55,417 nucleotides of DNA. It comes from Halobacterium sp. KA-4. Its GTDB lineage: Archaea > Halobacteriota > Halobacteria > Halobacteriales > Halobacteriaceae. Location of the stretch: the NCBI RefSeq assembly GCF_021028995.1, contig NZ_JAJJZG010000018.1:1-55417 (forward strand), given 5' to 3'. Below the pieces are notes generated by a model. It did no database searches. It saw nothing but the letters and a program-made list of their open reading frames with translations, and was not told where the DNA came from. Position numbers and translations under genes: made by a program. Positions within the stretch are counted from its first letter, which is position 1; each line of letters opens with the position of its first letter. Positions 48,403-55,417 of the stretch are shown here, piece by piece.

Positions 48403-49584
48403 ATGCTCTCTATCGCGCTTGCCGGGAAGCCGAACGCCGGCAAGTCGACGTTCTATACCGCCGCGACGCGCTCGGAGGTGGACGTCGCGAACTACCCGTT
48501 CACCACTATCGACGCGAACCGCGGCATCACTCACGTGCGCACGGAGTGCCCGTGTCTCACCCGCGAGGAGCGCTGCGGGCACGAGAACTGCCACGACGGC
48601 AAGCGCTACGTCCCCGTCGAACTGCTGGACGTAGCGGGTCTCGTGCCGGGCGCACACGAGGGGCGTGGACTCGGCAACCAGTTCCTCGACGAACTCACGA
48701 ACGCGGACGTTATCGTGAACGTCGTGGACGCCGCGGGTGCGACCGACGAGGAGGGCGAACCCGTGGAGGTCGGCACACACGACCCAATCGAGGATATCGA
48801 CTTCATCGAGGAGGAGATGGACCTCTGGCTGGCGGGCATCGTCGACCGCAACTGGGAGACCGTCGAGCGCCAGTCCCGCAGCCCCGGATTCGACATCGAG
48901 GAGGCCGTGACGGACCTGATGACGGGGTTCGGCGCGACCGAGTACGACGTCGCTGCCGTCCTGCGCGGGATGGACTACTCCGAGGACCCGGTGCAGTGGA
49001 CCACCGAGGACCGCGAGGCGCTCGCACGTGGCATCCGCCAGCGCACGAAGCCCATCGTCGTCGTCGCGAACAAAATCGACGTCGCGCCCGCTGAGAACGT
49101 CCAGCGCCTGCTTGACCTCGACAAGCCGGTGATACCCGCGACTGCGCAGGGAGAACTCGCGCTCCGGCGCGGCGTCGACGCCGGCTTCCTCGACTACGAC
49201 CCGGGCGACGAGGACTTCGAGATAACGGGCGAAATCAGCGAGGGCCAGCGCGAAGCCCTCGACGAACTCCGCGAGACGATGAGCGAGTACGGCGGCACGG
49301 GCGTCCAGGCGGCGCTGAACCACGCGGTCTACGACCTGCTGGACATGGTTACAGCTTACCCCGTGCAGGACCAGTCGAAGTGGACCGATGCGAGGGGAAA
49401 CGTCCTCCCGGACGCGTTCCTCTTGGAGCACGGTTCGACGCCCGTGGACCTCGCGTACGCCGTCCACTCGGACATCGGCGAGGGCTACCTCCACGCGGTG
49501 AACGCCAAGACCAAACGCGAGGTCGGTGAGGGTTACGAAGTCGAAGAGGGCGACGTTATCAAAATCGTCTCCACCGCGAAGTAG
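48403..49584 (+). CDS. YchF/OLA1-like translation-associated NTPase
   Basis: A 393-residue P-loop NTPase: Walker A GKPNAGKST (8-16), G3 LLDVAGLVPGAHEG, and a TGS domain at the C-terminus (DAFLLEHGSTPVDLAYAVHSD to VEEGDVIKIVSTAK). The base-specificity loop reads ANKID, the classic NKxD of GTP-specific enzymes; bacterial YchF/OLA1 has an altered loop and prefers ATP, so this archaeal form may use GTP. Cysteine-rich CPCLTREERCGHENC (about 47-61) could bind a metal. It is probably ribosome-associated. The ATG at 48403 matches the start of the G domain. It is adjacent to the convergent methyltransferase, with no bases between the stops. Confidence 0.85.
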   Translation: MLSIALAGKPNAGKSTFYTAATRSEVDVANYPFTTIDANRGITHVRTECPCLTREERCGHENCHDGKRYVPVELLDVAGLVPGAHEGRGLGNQFLDELTNADVIVNVVDAAGATDEEGEPVEVGTHDPIEDIDFIEEEMDLWLAGIVDRNWETVERQSRSPGFDIEEAVTDLMTGFGATEYDVAAVLRGMDYSEDPVQWTTEDREALARGIRQRTKPIVVVANKIDVAPAENVQRLLDLDKPVIPATAQGELALRRGVDAGFLDYDPGDEDFEITGEISEGQREALDELRETMSEYGGTGVQAALNHAVYDLLDMVTAYPVQDQSKWTDARGNVLPDAFLLEHGSTPVDLAYAVHSDIGEGYLHAVNAKTKREVGEGYEVEEGDVIKIVSTAK

Positions 49585-50361
49585 TCACCCCGACGCGACG
49601 AACACGCCCACGGACCGTTCGACGACGAACCTGTCTTCGCCGATTTTCTCGTGGAACTTCTTTTCCAATTCGAAGGCGTCGGCGCCGTCGAAGCCCGGCA
49701 GCGAGAGCAGGTACGCGACCAGCGGCTCGGACTTCGTAATCTCGAGTTCGTCCTCGAAGCCCTGGCGTTCGACGCTCGCGAACTGCTCGCGCAGTTGTGC
49801 TTCGCCGTTCTCCAGCGCGAACCCGTCGTCCGCGGGCCGGCTACCGAACTCGGCGACCGCGTCGAAGACGGCGGCGAGGTCGTCGGTCCCGGTCGTCGCC
49901 GCGTACAGCGTCCCGTCGGGCTTCAGCACGCGCCGAATCTCCGAGAGTGCCTGCTCGCGGTCCGCGTCGGTGAGGTGGGAGAGCACGAAGTGGGCGGTGA
50001 CGGCGTCGAAGGTATCGTCCGGGTAGGGGATGTTGCGGGCGTCGACCGAGTCGAAGTCGAACTCGCGGCCGACGTCCTCCAGCGCCTCCATCGCGTCCAT
50101 CATCATCCCCGCGGAGTTGTCCGTCACGGTGACGTCCCAGCCCGCGGCAATTCGGTCGGCGTTGGCAGTCCAGAGCGCGCCGTGCCCCGAACCGAGCGAG
50201 AGCACGACGGCATCCACGGGGAGGTCGAACTGGTCGAACAGCCACTCGTGGGGAGAGCGGTCGGCCGTGGAGAACCGCGCGTGCAAGACCTGTCGCGCGG
50301 CGAGGTTCGACGCGTCCGCGTACTGGTCGGCGAGCGCGTCGTCGTCCTGCCAGGCGTCCAT
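49585..50361 (-). CDS. class I SAM-dependent methyltransferase
   Basis: A 258-residue protein. Motif I LSLGSGHGALW (54-64, the SAM-binding glycine loop), acidic residue at VTVTDNSAGMM (motif II region), DFDSVDARNIPYPDDTFDAVTAHFVLSHL (motif IV/post I) and EIRRVLKPDGTLYAAT follow the usual order of the UbiE/ubiquinone-type methyltransferases. The substrate is unknown. It begins 44 bases upstream of the end of the UbiA gene, in the same direction; the two genes might act together on a membrane isoprenoid, but only proximity suggests it. Its stop abuts the stop of the YchF-like gene (49584/49585). Confidence 0.82.
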   Translation of the reverse strand: MDAWQDDDALADQYADASNLAARQVLHARFSTADRSPHEWLFDQFDLPVDAVVLSLGSGHGALWTANADRIAAGWDVTVTDNSAGMMMDAMEALEDVGREFDFDSVDARNIPYPDDTFDAVTAHFVLSHLTDADREQALSEIRRVLKPDGTLYAATTGTDDLAAVFDAVAEFGSRPADDGFALENGEAQLREQFASVERQGFEDELEITKSEPLVAYLLSLPGFDGADAFELEKKFHEKIGEDRFVVERSVGVFVASG

Positions 50362-50404
50362 AGCCGTCCAGACACCGCCCGCACCCTTCAGCACACCGCT
50401 CTCG

Positions 50405-51256
50405 CTATGCGAGTGGCCGAAACCAGACCGCGGCGACCAGCACCGCGAGGAAGATGTAACAGCCCCGCACGAGCAGCATCGTCGCGACCGTGGGTTCGGA
50501 GCGCGCCGCGAACCACGCGACGACGGCGAACGCGACGACGGCGAGCACGGCGCTCGGCGGGAAAACGGCGAGTGCGGCGAGCGCCACCACACCACTCATC
50601 GCGGCCGCCATCAGGCTGTACGCGAGTTGTCGTGCGCCTGGCTTCCCGAGCACGACGGCGACGCTACGCTTGTCGATGGAGCGGTCGTAGTCGTAGTCCT
50701 GCGCGTCGTCGACGACCTTCACGCCCGAGAGCAACACGAGCAGGACGCCCGCGAACGCGACGGGGCGAACCGCCAGCGACTGGGCTTGCGCGTAGTAGCC
50801 CCCGACGAGCGCGACGGCGATGCCGAGCGGGTAGCCGGTCGTCGTCGTGACGGGGTTCGTGTCCAGTTGGGGCGCGTGGTGGTACCCGACGAGCCACGCG
50901 GGCACGGCGAGCGCGGCGGCACCGGGGCCGACGAGCCACCAGAGGCCGGCGACACAGGCGAAGAACGACAGCGACGCGCCGCGGATGGCGAGCCGGCAGC
51001 CCGCCACGGTGAGCGGGTGGTCGTCGTCCTCGCCGCGCACGTGAAAGTCCACGTAGCCGTCCTTGACGTGGGCGGTGTAGACGGCGCAGAACATCGCGGC
51101 GAGATGGACGCCCACGACGGCCAGCGAGAACTCGCCCGCGAGCACGGCCCCGAACCCGGCCGCGGCCAGCGGCGGCAGCATGAACACCGGGTGGACCTGC
51201 GACGCCAACGCCGCGACAGCCGCGTGGCCCCCACGCCCGTGCCGCGTGATGTGCAT
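50405..51256 (-). CDS. UbiA-family prenyltransferase
   Basis: A 283-residue membrane protein with about eight hydrophobic segments. The first Asp-rich motif is HVKDGYVDFHVRGED (63-77) and the second is VVDDAQDYDYDRSIDKRS (181-198). Together they bind the Mg2+-prenyl diphosphate as in UbiA. Relatives attach prenyl chains to aromatic acids or make DGGGP in archaeal lipid synthesis; the exact acceptor is not deducible. The ATG at 51256 gives an N-terminus of MHITRHGRGG and a clean first helix. It lies next to a SAM methyltransferase. The upstream gap 51257-51335 has no clear signal. Confidence 0.8.
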   Translation of the reverse strand: MHITRHGRGGHAAVAALASQVHPVFMLPPLAAAGFGAVLAGEFSLAVVGVHLAAMFCAVYTAHVKDGYVDFHVRGEDDDHPLTVAGCRLAIRGASLSFFACVAGLWWLVGPGAAALAVPAWLVGYHHAPQLDTNPVTTTTGYPLGIAVALVGGYYAQAQSLAVRPVAFAGVLLVLLSGVKVVDDAQDYDYDRSIDKRSVAVVLGKPGARQLAYSLMAAAMSGVVALAALAVFPPSAVLAVVAFAVVAWFAARSEPTVATMLLVRGCYIFLAVLVAAVWFRPLA

Positions 51257-51335
51257 ACACGTACCAAAGAACGCGGGCGGCATAACTGTCAGGGAGCGAA
51301 CTACGCGACCCGTCAGGGGGAGCGAGAAAGAGACC

Positions 51336-52484
51336 CTACTGGAGTGCGTTCGTCGCCTCGCGCATGATGTCAAGGGCCTCGCGGAGCTGTTCAGTGTCCG
51401 TAGCGTAGGAGATACGGGCGTAGCCCTCGCCGTGCTCGCCAAACGCCTCACCGGGCACGACGACGACGCCGCGGTCGATGACCTCGTCCACCCAGCCGTC
51501 GGGCACCTTCGGCATCGCGTAGAACGCGCCCTCCGGCTTCGGCACATCCAGGCCCATGTCTTCGAGTTCGTCGAGCACGAGGTCGCGGCGCTGCTCGAAC
51601 TCCGCGACCATCTCGTCGACGACGTCTTGTGGGCCGCTGAGCGCGGCTTCCGCCGCATACTGGGCGGGCGCGCTGGCGCAGGCCTGCGAGTACTGGTGGA
51701 CGCGCAGCATGCGCTCGGCGCGGCGCTCGCTGGCGGCGACCCAGCCCAGCCGCCACCCAGTCATCGAATACGTCTTCGAGCACGCGCTCACCACGACGAC
51801 GTTGTCCGTCTCCGCGAACTCCATCGGCGAGCGGTGTTCGCCGTCGAAGACGATGTGCTCGTACACCTCGTCGGAGATACAGAGCACGTCGTGCTCGTCG
51901 GCGATGCGCGCGAACTCCCGCATGTCCTCCGGGGACTGCACCGCGCCCGTCGGGTTCGCGGGCGAATTCACGACGAACGCCGCCGTGTCCTCGGTGACCC
52001 GCTCTTCGACAGTCGCGGGGTCGAGTGTGAGGTCCTCGCGCAGCGGCAGGCCGACCGGCTCGCCGCCCGCGATGCGCGTTAGCGCGTCGTAGGAGACGAA
52101 CCCAGGGTCCGGGAACAGCACTTCCTCACCGGGGTCGACGTGAGCTTCCAGCGCGAGGTGGAGCGCTTCGCTCCCGCCCGAGGTCGCAATGACGCCCTCC
52201 GGCGCGATTTCGAGACTGTTGTCGCGCTCGTGCTTCTGGACGATGGCGTCAACGAGTTCGGGCGTCCCGCGGTTCGACGTGTACGCGTCCGCATCGCCCG
52301 CCTCAATGGCGTCGACGGCGGCCTGCCGGGCGTGCTCGGGCGTCGGGAAGTCGGGCTGGCCGAGCCCGAGGTTGATGGCGTCCTCGCCGGCCGCCTCGAA
52401 CACTTCCCGGATGCCGCTGATGGAGATGGCTTCGACTCTCTGGGGGAACTCCGTCATACGAACGACCCGGGCGTCGGACGACAT
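51336..52484 (-). CDS. pyridoxal-phosphate-dependent aminotransferase (class I)
   Basis: A 382-residue fold type I aminotransferase. The PLP-lysine is K237 in SACSKTYSMTGWRLGW, with N173 in NSPANPTG, D205 and Y208 in ISDEVYEH, and the GLGQPDFPTPEH opening typical of aspartate/aromatic aminotransferases of this archaeal group. The amino-donor specificity is unknown. The ATG at 52484 (MSSDARVVRM) is chosen because a strong SD, GGAGG, lies 4 nt before it (52489-52493); a second ATG at 52457 starts a shorter common form MTEFPQRV. It is divergent from the LLM gene, with 69 bases between the starts. Confidence 0.88.
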   Translation of the reverse strand: MSSDARVVRMTEFPQRVEAISISGIREVFEAAGEDAINLGLGQPDFPTPEHARQAAVDAIEAGDADAYTSNRGTPELVDAIVQKHERDNSLEIAPEGVIATSGGSEALHLALEAHVDPGEEVLFPDPGFVSYDALTRIAGGEPVGLPLREDLTLDPATVEERVTEDTAAFVVNSPANPTGAVQSPEDMREFARIADEHDVLCISDEVYEHIVFDGEHRSPMEFAETDNVVVVSACSKTYSMTGWRLGWVAASERRAERMLRVHQYSQACASAPAQYAAEAALSGPQDVVDEMVAEFEQRRDLVLDELEDMGLDVPKPEGAFYAMPKVPDGWVDEVIDRGVVVVPGEAFGEHGEGYARISYATDTEQLREALDIMREATNALQ

Positions 52485-52488
52485 AATT

Positions 52489-52493
52489 CCTCC
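52489..52493 (-). promoter_or_regulatory. strong Shine-Dalgarno of the aminotransferase gene
   Basis: On the minus strand, AGGAGGAATT is followed at once by ATG (52484). The GGAGG core lies 4 nt from the start codon, and a TATA-like GAGAAAACGG at about 52524-52533 would give a leader of about 18 nt that contains it. It decides the start in favour of 52484. Confidence 0.7.
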
Positions 52494-52553
52494 TGTCCGG
52501 CGGCCACCTTCCGCGAGCCGAACCGTTTTCTCCCGCAATCCACGAACGGGAAC

Positions 52554-53582
52554 ATGGACCTCTCTGTCGTCGACCTATCCCCGGTCCCCGAGGGCGGCAC
52601 CGCGACGGACGCCTACGCGAACACCGTCGAGGCCGCCCAGCAGGCCGAACGCCTCGGCTACTCGCGCTTCTGGGTCGCCGAGCACCACGGCATGGGCGAC
52701 ACGCTCGCCGGCACCACGCCCGAAGTGTTGCTTGGCCACCTCGCCGCCGAGACGGACGAGATTCGCCTCGGCTCGGGTGCCGTCCTCCTCAACCACTACA
52801 GCCCGTTCAAGGTCGCCGAGCAGTTCGGCGTCCTTGACGCGCTCGCGCCGGGCCGCATCGACGCCGGCCTCGGGCGCGCGAACGGCTCGCCAGCCGTTGA
52901 CCGAGCTCTCGGCACCGAGCGCCACGTTCCGAACCCGGACGAGGACCACCGCGAGAAAATCGAGGCCGTTGTCAACCACCTCTACGACGACTACCCCACC
53001 ACACACGCCTACAGCGACGTCGAGATTCCGCGCTCCAGTGAAGCGACCCCCGTTCCGTGGGCGCTCGGCTCCAGCCCCTCCAGCGCAAAAATCGCGGGTG
53101 AACTCGGCCTGCGGTACTGCTTCGCGGCGTTCATCCGCCCGCAGTTCGCCACGCACGCCTTCGAGGAGTACCGCGAAGCGTTTCAGCCCTCGCAGTTGGC
53201 CGGAAGCGTCGACGAACCGGAGGGAATAGTCGCCGTCAACGCCGTCTGCGCCGAGTCCGACGAGGAAGCCGCGCGACTTCGCGCGACCGCGGAAGCCTCC
53301 TTCAAGCGGATGAAGCGCGGCGTCACCGGCACCGCACCGTCCGTCAAGGAAGCCATCGACGAACTCGGCGGCGTCCCCGAGCCGACACCCGAGACGCTCG
53401 CCGAGGACGAGTGGCCGCGCGCAATCTCCGGTAGCCCGGCGACGCTGAACTCGCTCTTAGAACAACTGGCGGACCGCGTCGGCGTCGACGAAGTGATGAT
53501 TCAGCACGTCGTCGCCGACCACGACGACGCGCTCCGCTCGCACGAACTCCTCGCCGACGCCGTCAGCCTTACGCCGCGCTGA
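52554..53582 (+). CDS. LLM-class flavin-dependent oxidoreductase
   Basis: A 342-residue protein of the luciferase-like monooxygenase superfamily. The TIM-barrel features are visible: MDLSVVDLSPVPEGG, RFWVAEHHGMGD, IRLGSGAVLLNHYSPFKVAEQFGVLDALAPGRIDAGLGR. The last is the family's FMN-binding and substrate-loop region, and SPSSAKIAGELGLRYCFAAF is the C-terminal helix segment. It is an FMN- or F420-dependent oxidoreductase; haloarchaea use F420, but the cofactor is not resolved. CCGTTTTCTCCC (52522-52533), about 26 nt before the ATG, is a TATA-like element. Confidence 0.85.
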   Translation: MDLSVVDLSPVPEGGTATDAYANTVEAAQQAERLGYSRFWVAEHHGMGDTLAGTTPEVLLGHLAAETDEIRLGSGAVLLNHYSPFKVAEQFGVLDALAPGRIDAGLGRANGSPAVDRALGTERHVPNPDEDHREKIEAVVNHLYDDYPTTHAYSDVEIPRSSEATPVPWALGSSPSSAKIAGELGLRYCFAAFIRPQFATHAFEEYREAFQPSQLAGSVDEPEGIVAVNAVCAESDEEAARLRATAEASFKRMKRGVTGTAPSVKEAIDELGGVPEPTPETLAEDEWPRAISGSPATLNSLLEQLADRVGVDEVMIQHVVADHDDALRSHELLADAVSLTPR

Positions 53583-53669
53583 CCATCGTTCGACAGGACG
53601 GTCATATCGGTAGCAGCGCGGAAAATCGCCCCCTCAAGGATGGGCGCCTGACAGAGGTAATCGCTCGTC

Positions 53670-55283
53670 CTACGCGACCTGCTCGTCGACCGGTCGGCCC
53701 GTGTCGGTCTCGACGCCCGAGAATTCGAAGCGCGTGCCGCCAGCGTCGCTCTCCGTGATTGTGACATCCCAGCCGTGCGCATCGGCGATGCTGCGGACGA
53801 TGTTGAGCCCGAACCCGGTGCCGTCCGGGTTCGTCGAGTAGCCCACGTCGAACACCGTCTCACGGTCTGCTGGCGAGATGCCGGGCCCGTCGTCAGCGAC
53901 GTAGAAGCCGTCGGCGTCGTCGAGGTTGCCGACGGAGACGGTGACGTCGTCGTCGGCGTGTTCGATAGCATTTCGGAAGAGGTTCTCGAACAGTTCGCGG
54001 ATGCGGCTCTCGTCCCCGGAGATCGTGCCGAGCGACGGCTCGGCGTCGAGTGTCGACGCCTCGGTCTCGGTGGTCGCCCACGCGTCCTCGACGACCGTCC
54101 GGAGGTCGACGCTGTCGAACTCGCTCACCAGTTGGCCGGTCCGCGCGAGCGCCAGGATGTCCTCGACGAGTTCGTTCATCCGCGTGAGCGCGTCCGCTGC
54201 CCGCTGGAGCGCGTCGCTGTCGCGGTCCTCACGCTCCAGAGAAATCGAGCCCTCCGCGACGTTCATCGGGTTGCGGAGGTCGTGGCTGACGACCGACGCG
54301 AACTCCTCCAGACGGTCGTTCTGACTGGCCAACTCGCGCTCGCGACGGCGGAGTTGCTCGCGGGCTTCCAGCGAGGTGATGGCGTGCCCGATGGTCTCGC
54401 CGAGTTCCATCAATACCTCCCGCTCGGGCTCGTCGAAGACGTACGGGCGGTCGGCATACACGCTCAGAATCCCATGGACGGTGTCACCGTCCACGAGCGG
54501 GACGACCGCCACCGACTCGACGCCGTGCTCGGCGAACAGCTCCCGCCACGGCTCCATCGACGGGTCCGTCGAGACGTTCTGCGAGCACTGGATCTCGCCC
54601 GTGCGGACGGCGCGCCCGCCGGCACCCTTCCCGTGGGCGTCGTCCCCGTCGACGGCGATGACGACGGATTCGTAGTACTCATCGTCCAAGCCCGCCCACG
54701 CGTCCGGCTGGAGTTCGCTGTCTTCCGGGTCATAGCGCCCGATCCACGCAGACTCGTACGGCTTGGACTGCTGGAGGCGCTCGCAGACCTGTTGTTCGAG
54801 TTCGTTGCGGGTGTCCGCGTTCACGATTTCCCGTGTCGCGATGCGGAGCGTGTTGTTGATGCGGTTCAACTGGTCGACCTGGACCTGCTGTTCGCGGCGG
54901 CGCGCGTCGTAGACGCCGACCAGGTAGCCGATGAGGCCGCCGAGTGTCGAGGCGTTCAACAGCGTCAGCGTGGCGTTCGCCGGCAGCGGTCCGGTGACGA
55001 GCACGCTCGCGAACAGCCACGCCGTCGCCGCGGCGAGCACGATGACGCCGACGACTACCCATGAGAGCACGCGCGTGACGAACTGGTCGGCGACCACGTC
55101 GTTGCGCACGAGTTGCACGCCTGCGGCCACCACGAACGCGGCCAGCACTAACGGGAGGATTCCGTTCACGACGACGCGAGCCGGCGCGCCCCACAGCACG
55201 CCGACGGTCCGCACGTGGAACGCGGAGAGGACGAGGCCGAGCACCACGATGGCGGTACCGCCCGTCCGGGTCGAGAGAGACAC
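53670..55283 (-). CDS. membrane histidine kinase with GAF domain
   Basis: A 537-residue sensor kinase. The N-terminal region has four hydrophobic segments (about 9-24, 38-58, 70-95, 101-125), then a cytoplasmic GAF domain (about 150-305), HisKA (with H334 in SVVSHDLRNPMNVAEGS) and HATPase_c (N box ENLFRNAIEHADDD, G boxes DDGPGISP and GTGFGLNIV). All catalytic motifs are present. The signal is unknown. The start at GTG 55283 begins VSLSTRTGG, followed by the first helix; the frame is open further upstream to 55391, which is within the IS end and unlikely to be native. There is no adjacent response regulator. The upstream 90 bases hold an IS5-type element. Confidence 0.85.
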   Translation of the reverse strand: MSLSTRTGGTAIVVLGLVLSAFHVRTVGVLWGAPARVVVNGILPLVLAAFVVAAGVQLVRNDVVADQFVTRVLSWVVVGVIVLAAATAWLFASVLVTGPLPANATLTLLNASTLGGLIGYLVGVYDARRREQQVQVDQLNRINNTLRIATREIVNADTRNELEQQVCERLQQSKPYESAWIGRYDPEDSELQPDAWAGLDDEYYESVVIAVDGDDAHGKGAGGRAVRTGEIQCSQNVSTDPSMEPWRELFAEHGVESVAVVPLVDGDTVHGILSVYADRPYVFDEPEREVLMELGETIGHAITSLEAREQLRRRERELASQNDRLEEFASVVSHDLRNPMNVAEGSISLEREDRDSDALQRAADALTRMNELVEDILALARTGQLVSEFDSVDLRTVVEDAWATTETEASTLDAEPSLGTISGDESRIRELFENLFRNAIEHADDDVTVSVGNLDDADGFYVADDGPGISPADRETVFDVGYSTNPDGTGFGLNIVRSIADAHGWDVTITESDAGGTRFEFSGVETDTGRPVDEQVA

Positions 55284-55344
55284 AAGTATGCGGCTCTGGT
55301 GAATCGCTGGACAGCGTCGGCTTCGACCGTCAGAACTAGTGGAA

Positions 55345-55390
55345 TGAAGCGGGAAACCGCCGATGCCTATGTCGAAGATTTCCCGCTTCA
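55345..55390. repeat. perfect 12-bp inverted repeat around the transposase start codon
   Basis: TGAAGCGGGAAA (55345-55356) and TTTCCCGCTTCA (55379-55390) are exact inverted copies with 22 bases between. The ATG of the transposase (55369) lies in the loop and the right arm covers its codons 4-8. In an mRNA read in from outside, the arms would pair and could hide the start. Confidence 0.8.
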
Positions 55391-55417
55391 CGAAGAAAGC
55401 GGTTCAGTTAGCTAAAA
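55369..55417 (+). CDS. IS5-type transposase, first 16 codons (partial)
   Basis: The open frame runs off the window edge. The visible product is MSKISRFTKKAVQLAK, which matches the conserved N-terminus of haloarchaeal IS5-family transposases as I recall (MSKISRFT...VQLAK). An insertion sequence of that group therefore begins just left of here; its left end probably falls between about 55325 and 55345. It is next to, and divergent from, the membrane kinase gene. The exact terminal inverted repeat cannot be defined without the other end. The 12-bp inverted repeat around the start is described separately. Confidence 0.6.
   Translation, partial: MSKISRFTKKAVQLAK

Noticed and set aside
54376-54675. 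99-residue rightward frame antisense to the membrane kinase
   Set aside because: No domain, antisense to the GAF region of a clear kinase gene, and no promoter.
1-55417. CRISPR array, rRNA genes, prophage structural genes, replication origin (orc/cdc6)
   Set aside because: I looked for regularly spaced repeats, rRNA-like sequence and the corresponding genes and saw none.

Overview
The window is chromosomal DNA of a haloarchaeon (class Halobacteria). It is GC-rich throughout and encodes very acidic proteins. Many genes look leaderless, with a TATA-like box about 25-30 nt before the start codon. It carries archaeal information-processing genes: eL44, eS27, aIF2-alpha, Nop10, PAN, Mre11-Rad50 and a family B polymerase. 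It also has an initiator tRNA with the archaeal A1:U72 pair and a tRNA-Gln(UUG) with a short intron. From memory, the order PAN / mre11-rad50 / polB / suf / DtxR-family regulator resembles Halobacterium, but the genus assignment is inference.

Layout. 1-3634: end of an Mrp-type Na+/H+ antiporter operon (three MnhD-like subunits). 3704-5160: hypoxanthine/guanine phosphoribosyltransferase, a DJ-1/PfpI protein and initiator tRNA-Met. 5249-10894: a flippase, a DUF2298 membrane protein and two haloarchaeal proteins of unknown role. 11015-13207: a translation/ribosome cluster (eL44, eS27, aIF2-alpha, Nop10, PAC2-type chaperone). 13278-16550: metallophosphoesterase, FAD oxidoreductase, threonine synthase. 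16700-21012: a TAXI-TRAP transporter cassette with a DUF1850 protein. 21195-23246: an MntR-like regulator overlapping a GDT1/TMEM165 transporter, then a LysE-family exporter. 23247-27834: HD protein, small zinc protein, cold-shock protein, a REC-PAS-GAF histidine kinase, tRNA-Gln and an HNH nuclease. 27887-32543: a second DtxR-family regulator, a ferritin-like protein and sufCBD. 32733-38790: SDR, glutamate-cysteine ligase and polB interrupted by an intein. 38904-45965: small haloarchaeal genes, rad50-mre11, an HTH protein, PAN and two small proteins. 46062-53582: bactofilin-like protein, CNNM-type CBS protein, YchF-like GTPase, methyltransferase, UbiA prenyltransferase, aminotransferase and LLM flavin oxidoreductase. 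53670-55417: a membrane histidine kinase with the first codons of an IS5-type transposase beginning just upstream of it.

How genes work together. Metal homeostasis recurs. The first DtxR-family protein has an MntR-like metal site, a perfect palindrome over its own promoter, and a co-translated GDT1 transporter, which suggests a self-regulated manganese-export unit. The second DtxR-family protein has lost the usual metal ligands, has a C-terminal cysteine cluster, and lies with a ferritin-like gene next to the suf Fe-S assembly operon. DNA repair (mre11-rad50), replication (polB) and protein turnover (PAN) sit close together as in other haloarchaea.

No gene-free stretch exceeds 300 bases. The longest gaps (150-190 bases) hold promoters, operators or terminator-like hairpins and are described as features. 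No CRISPR array or complete prophage was seen. The clearest mobile elements are the polB intein and the transposase fragment at the right edge. I found no wholly new multi-gene system. The best candidates for something undescribed are the manganese-type operon, the Cys-cluster DtxR protein beside suf, the paired inverted repeats upstream of suf, and two hairpins that may control translation (cspA and the transposase).
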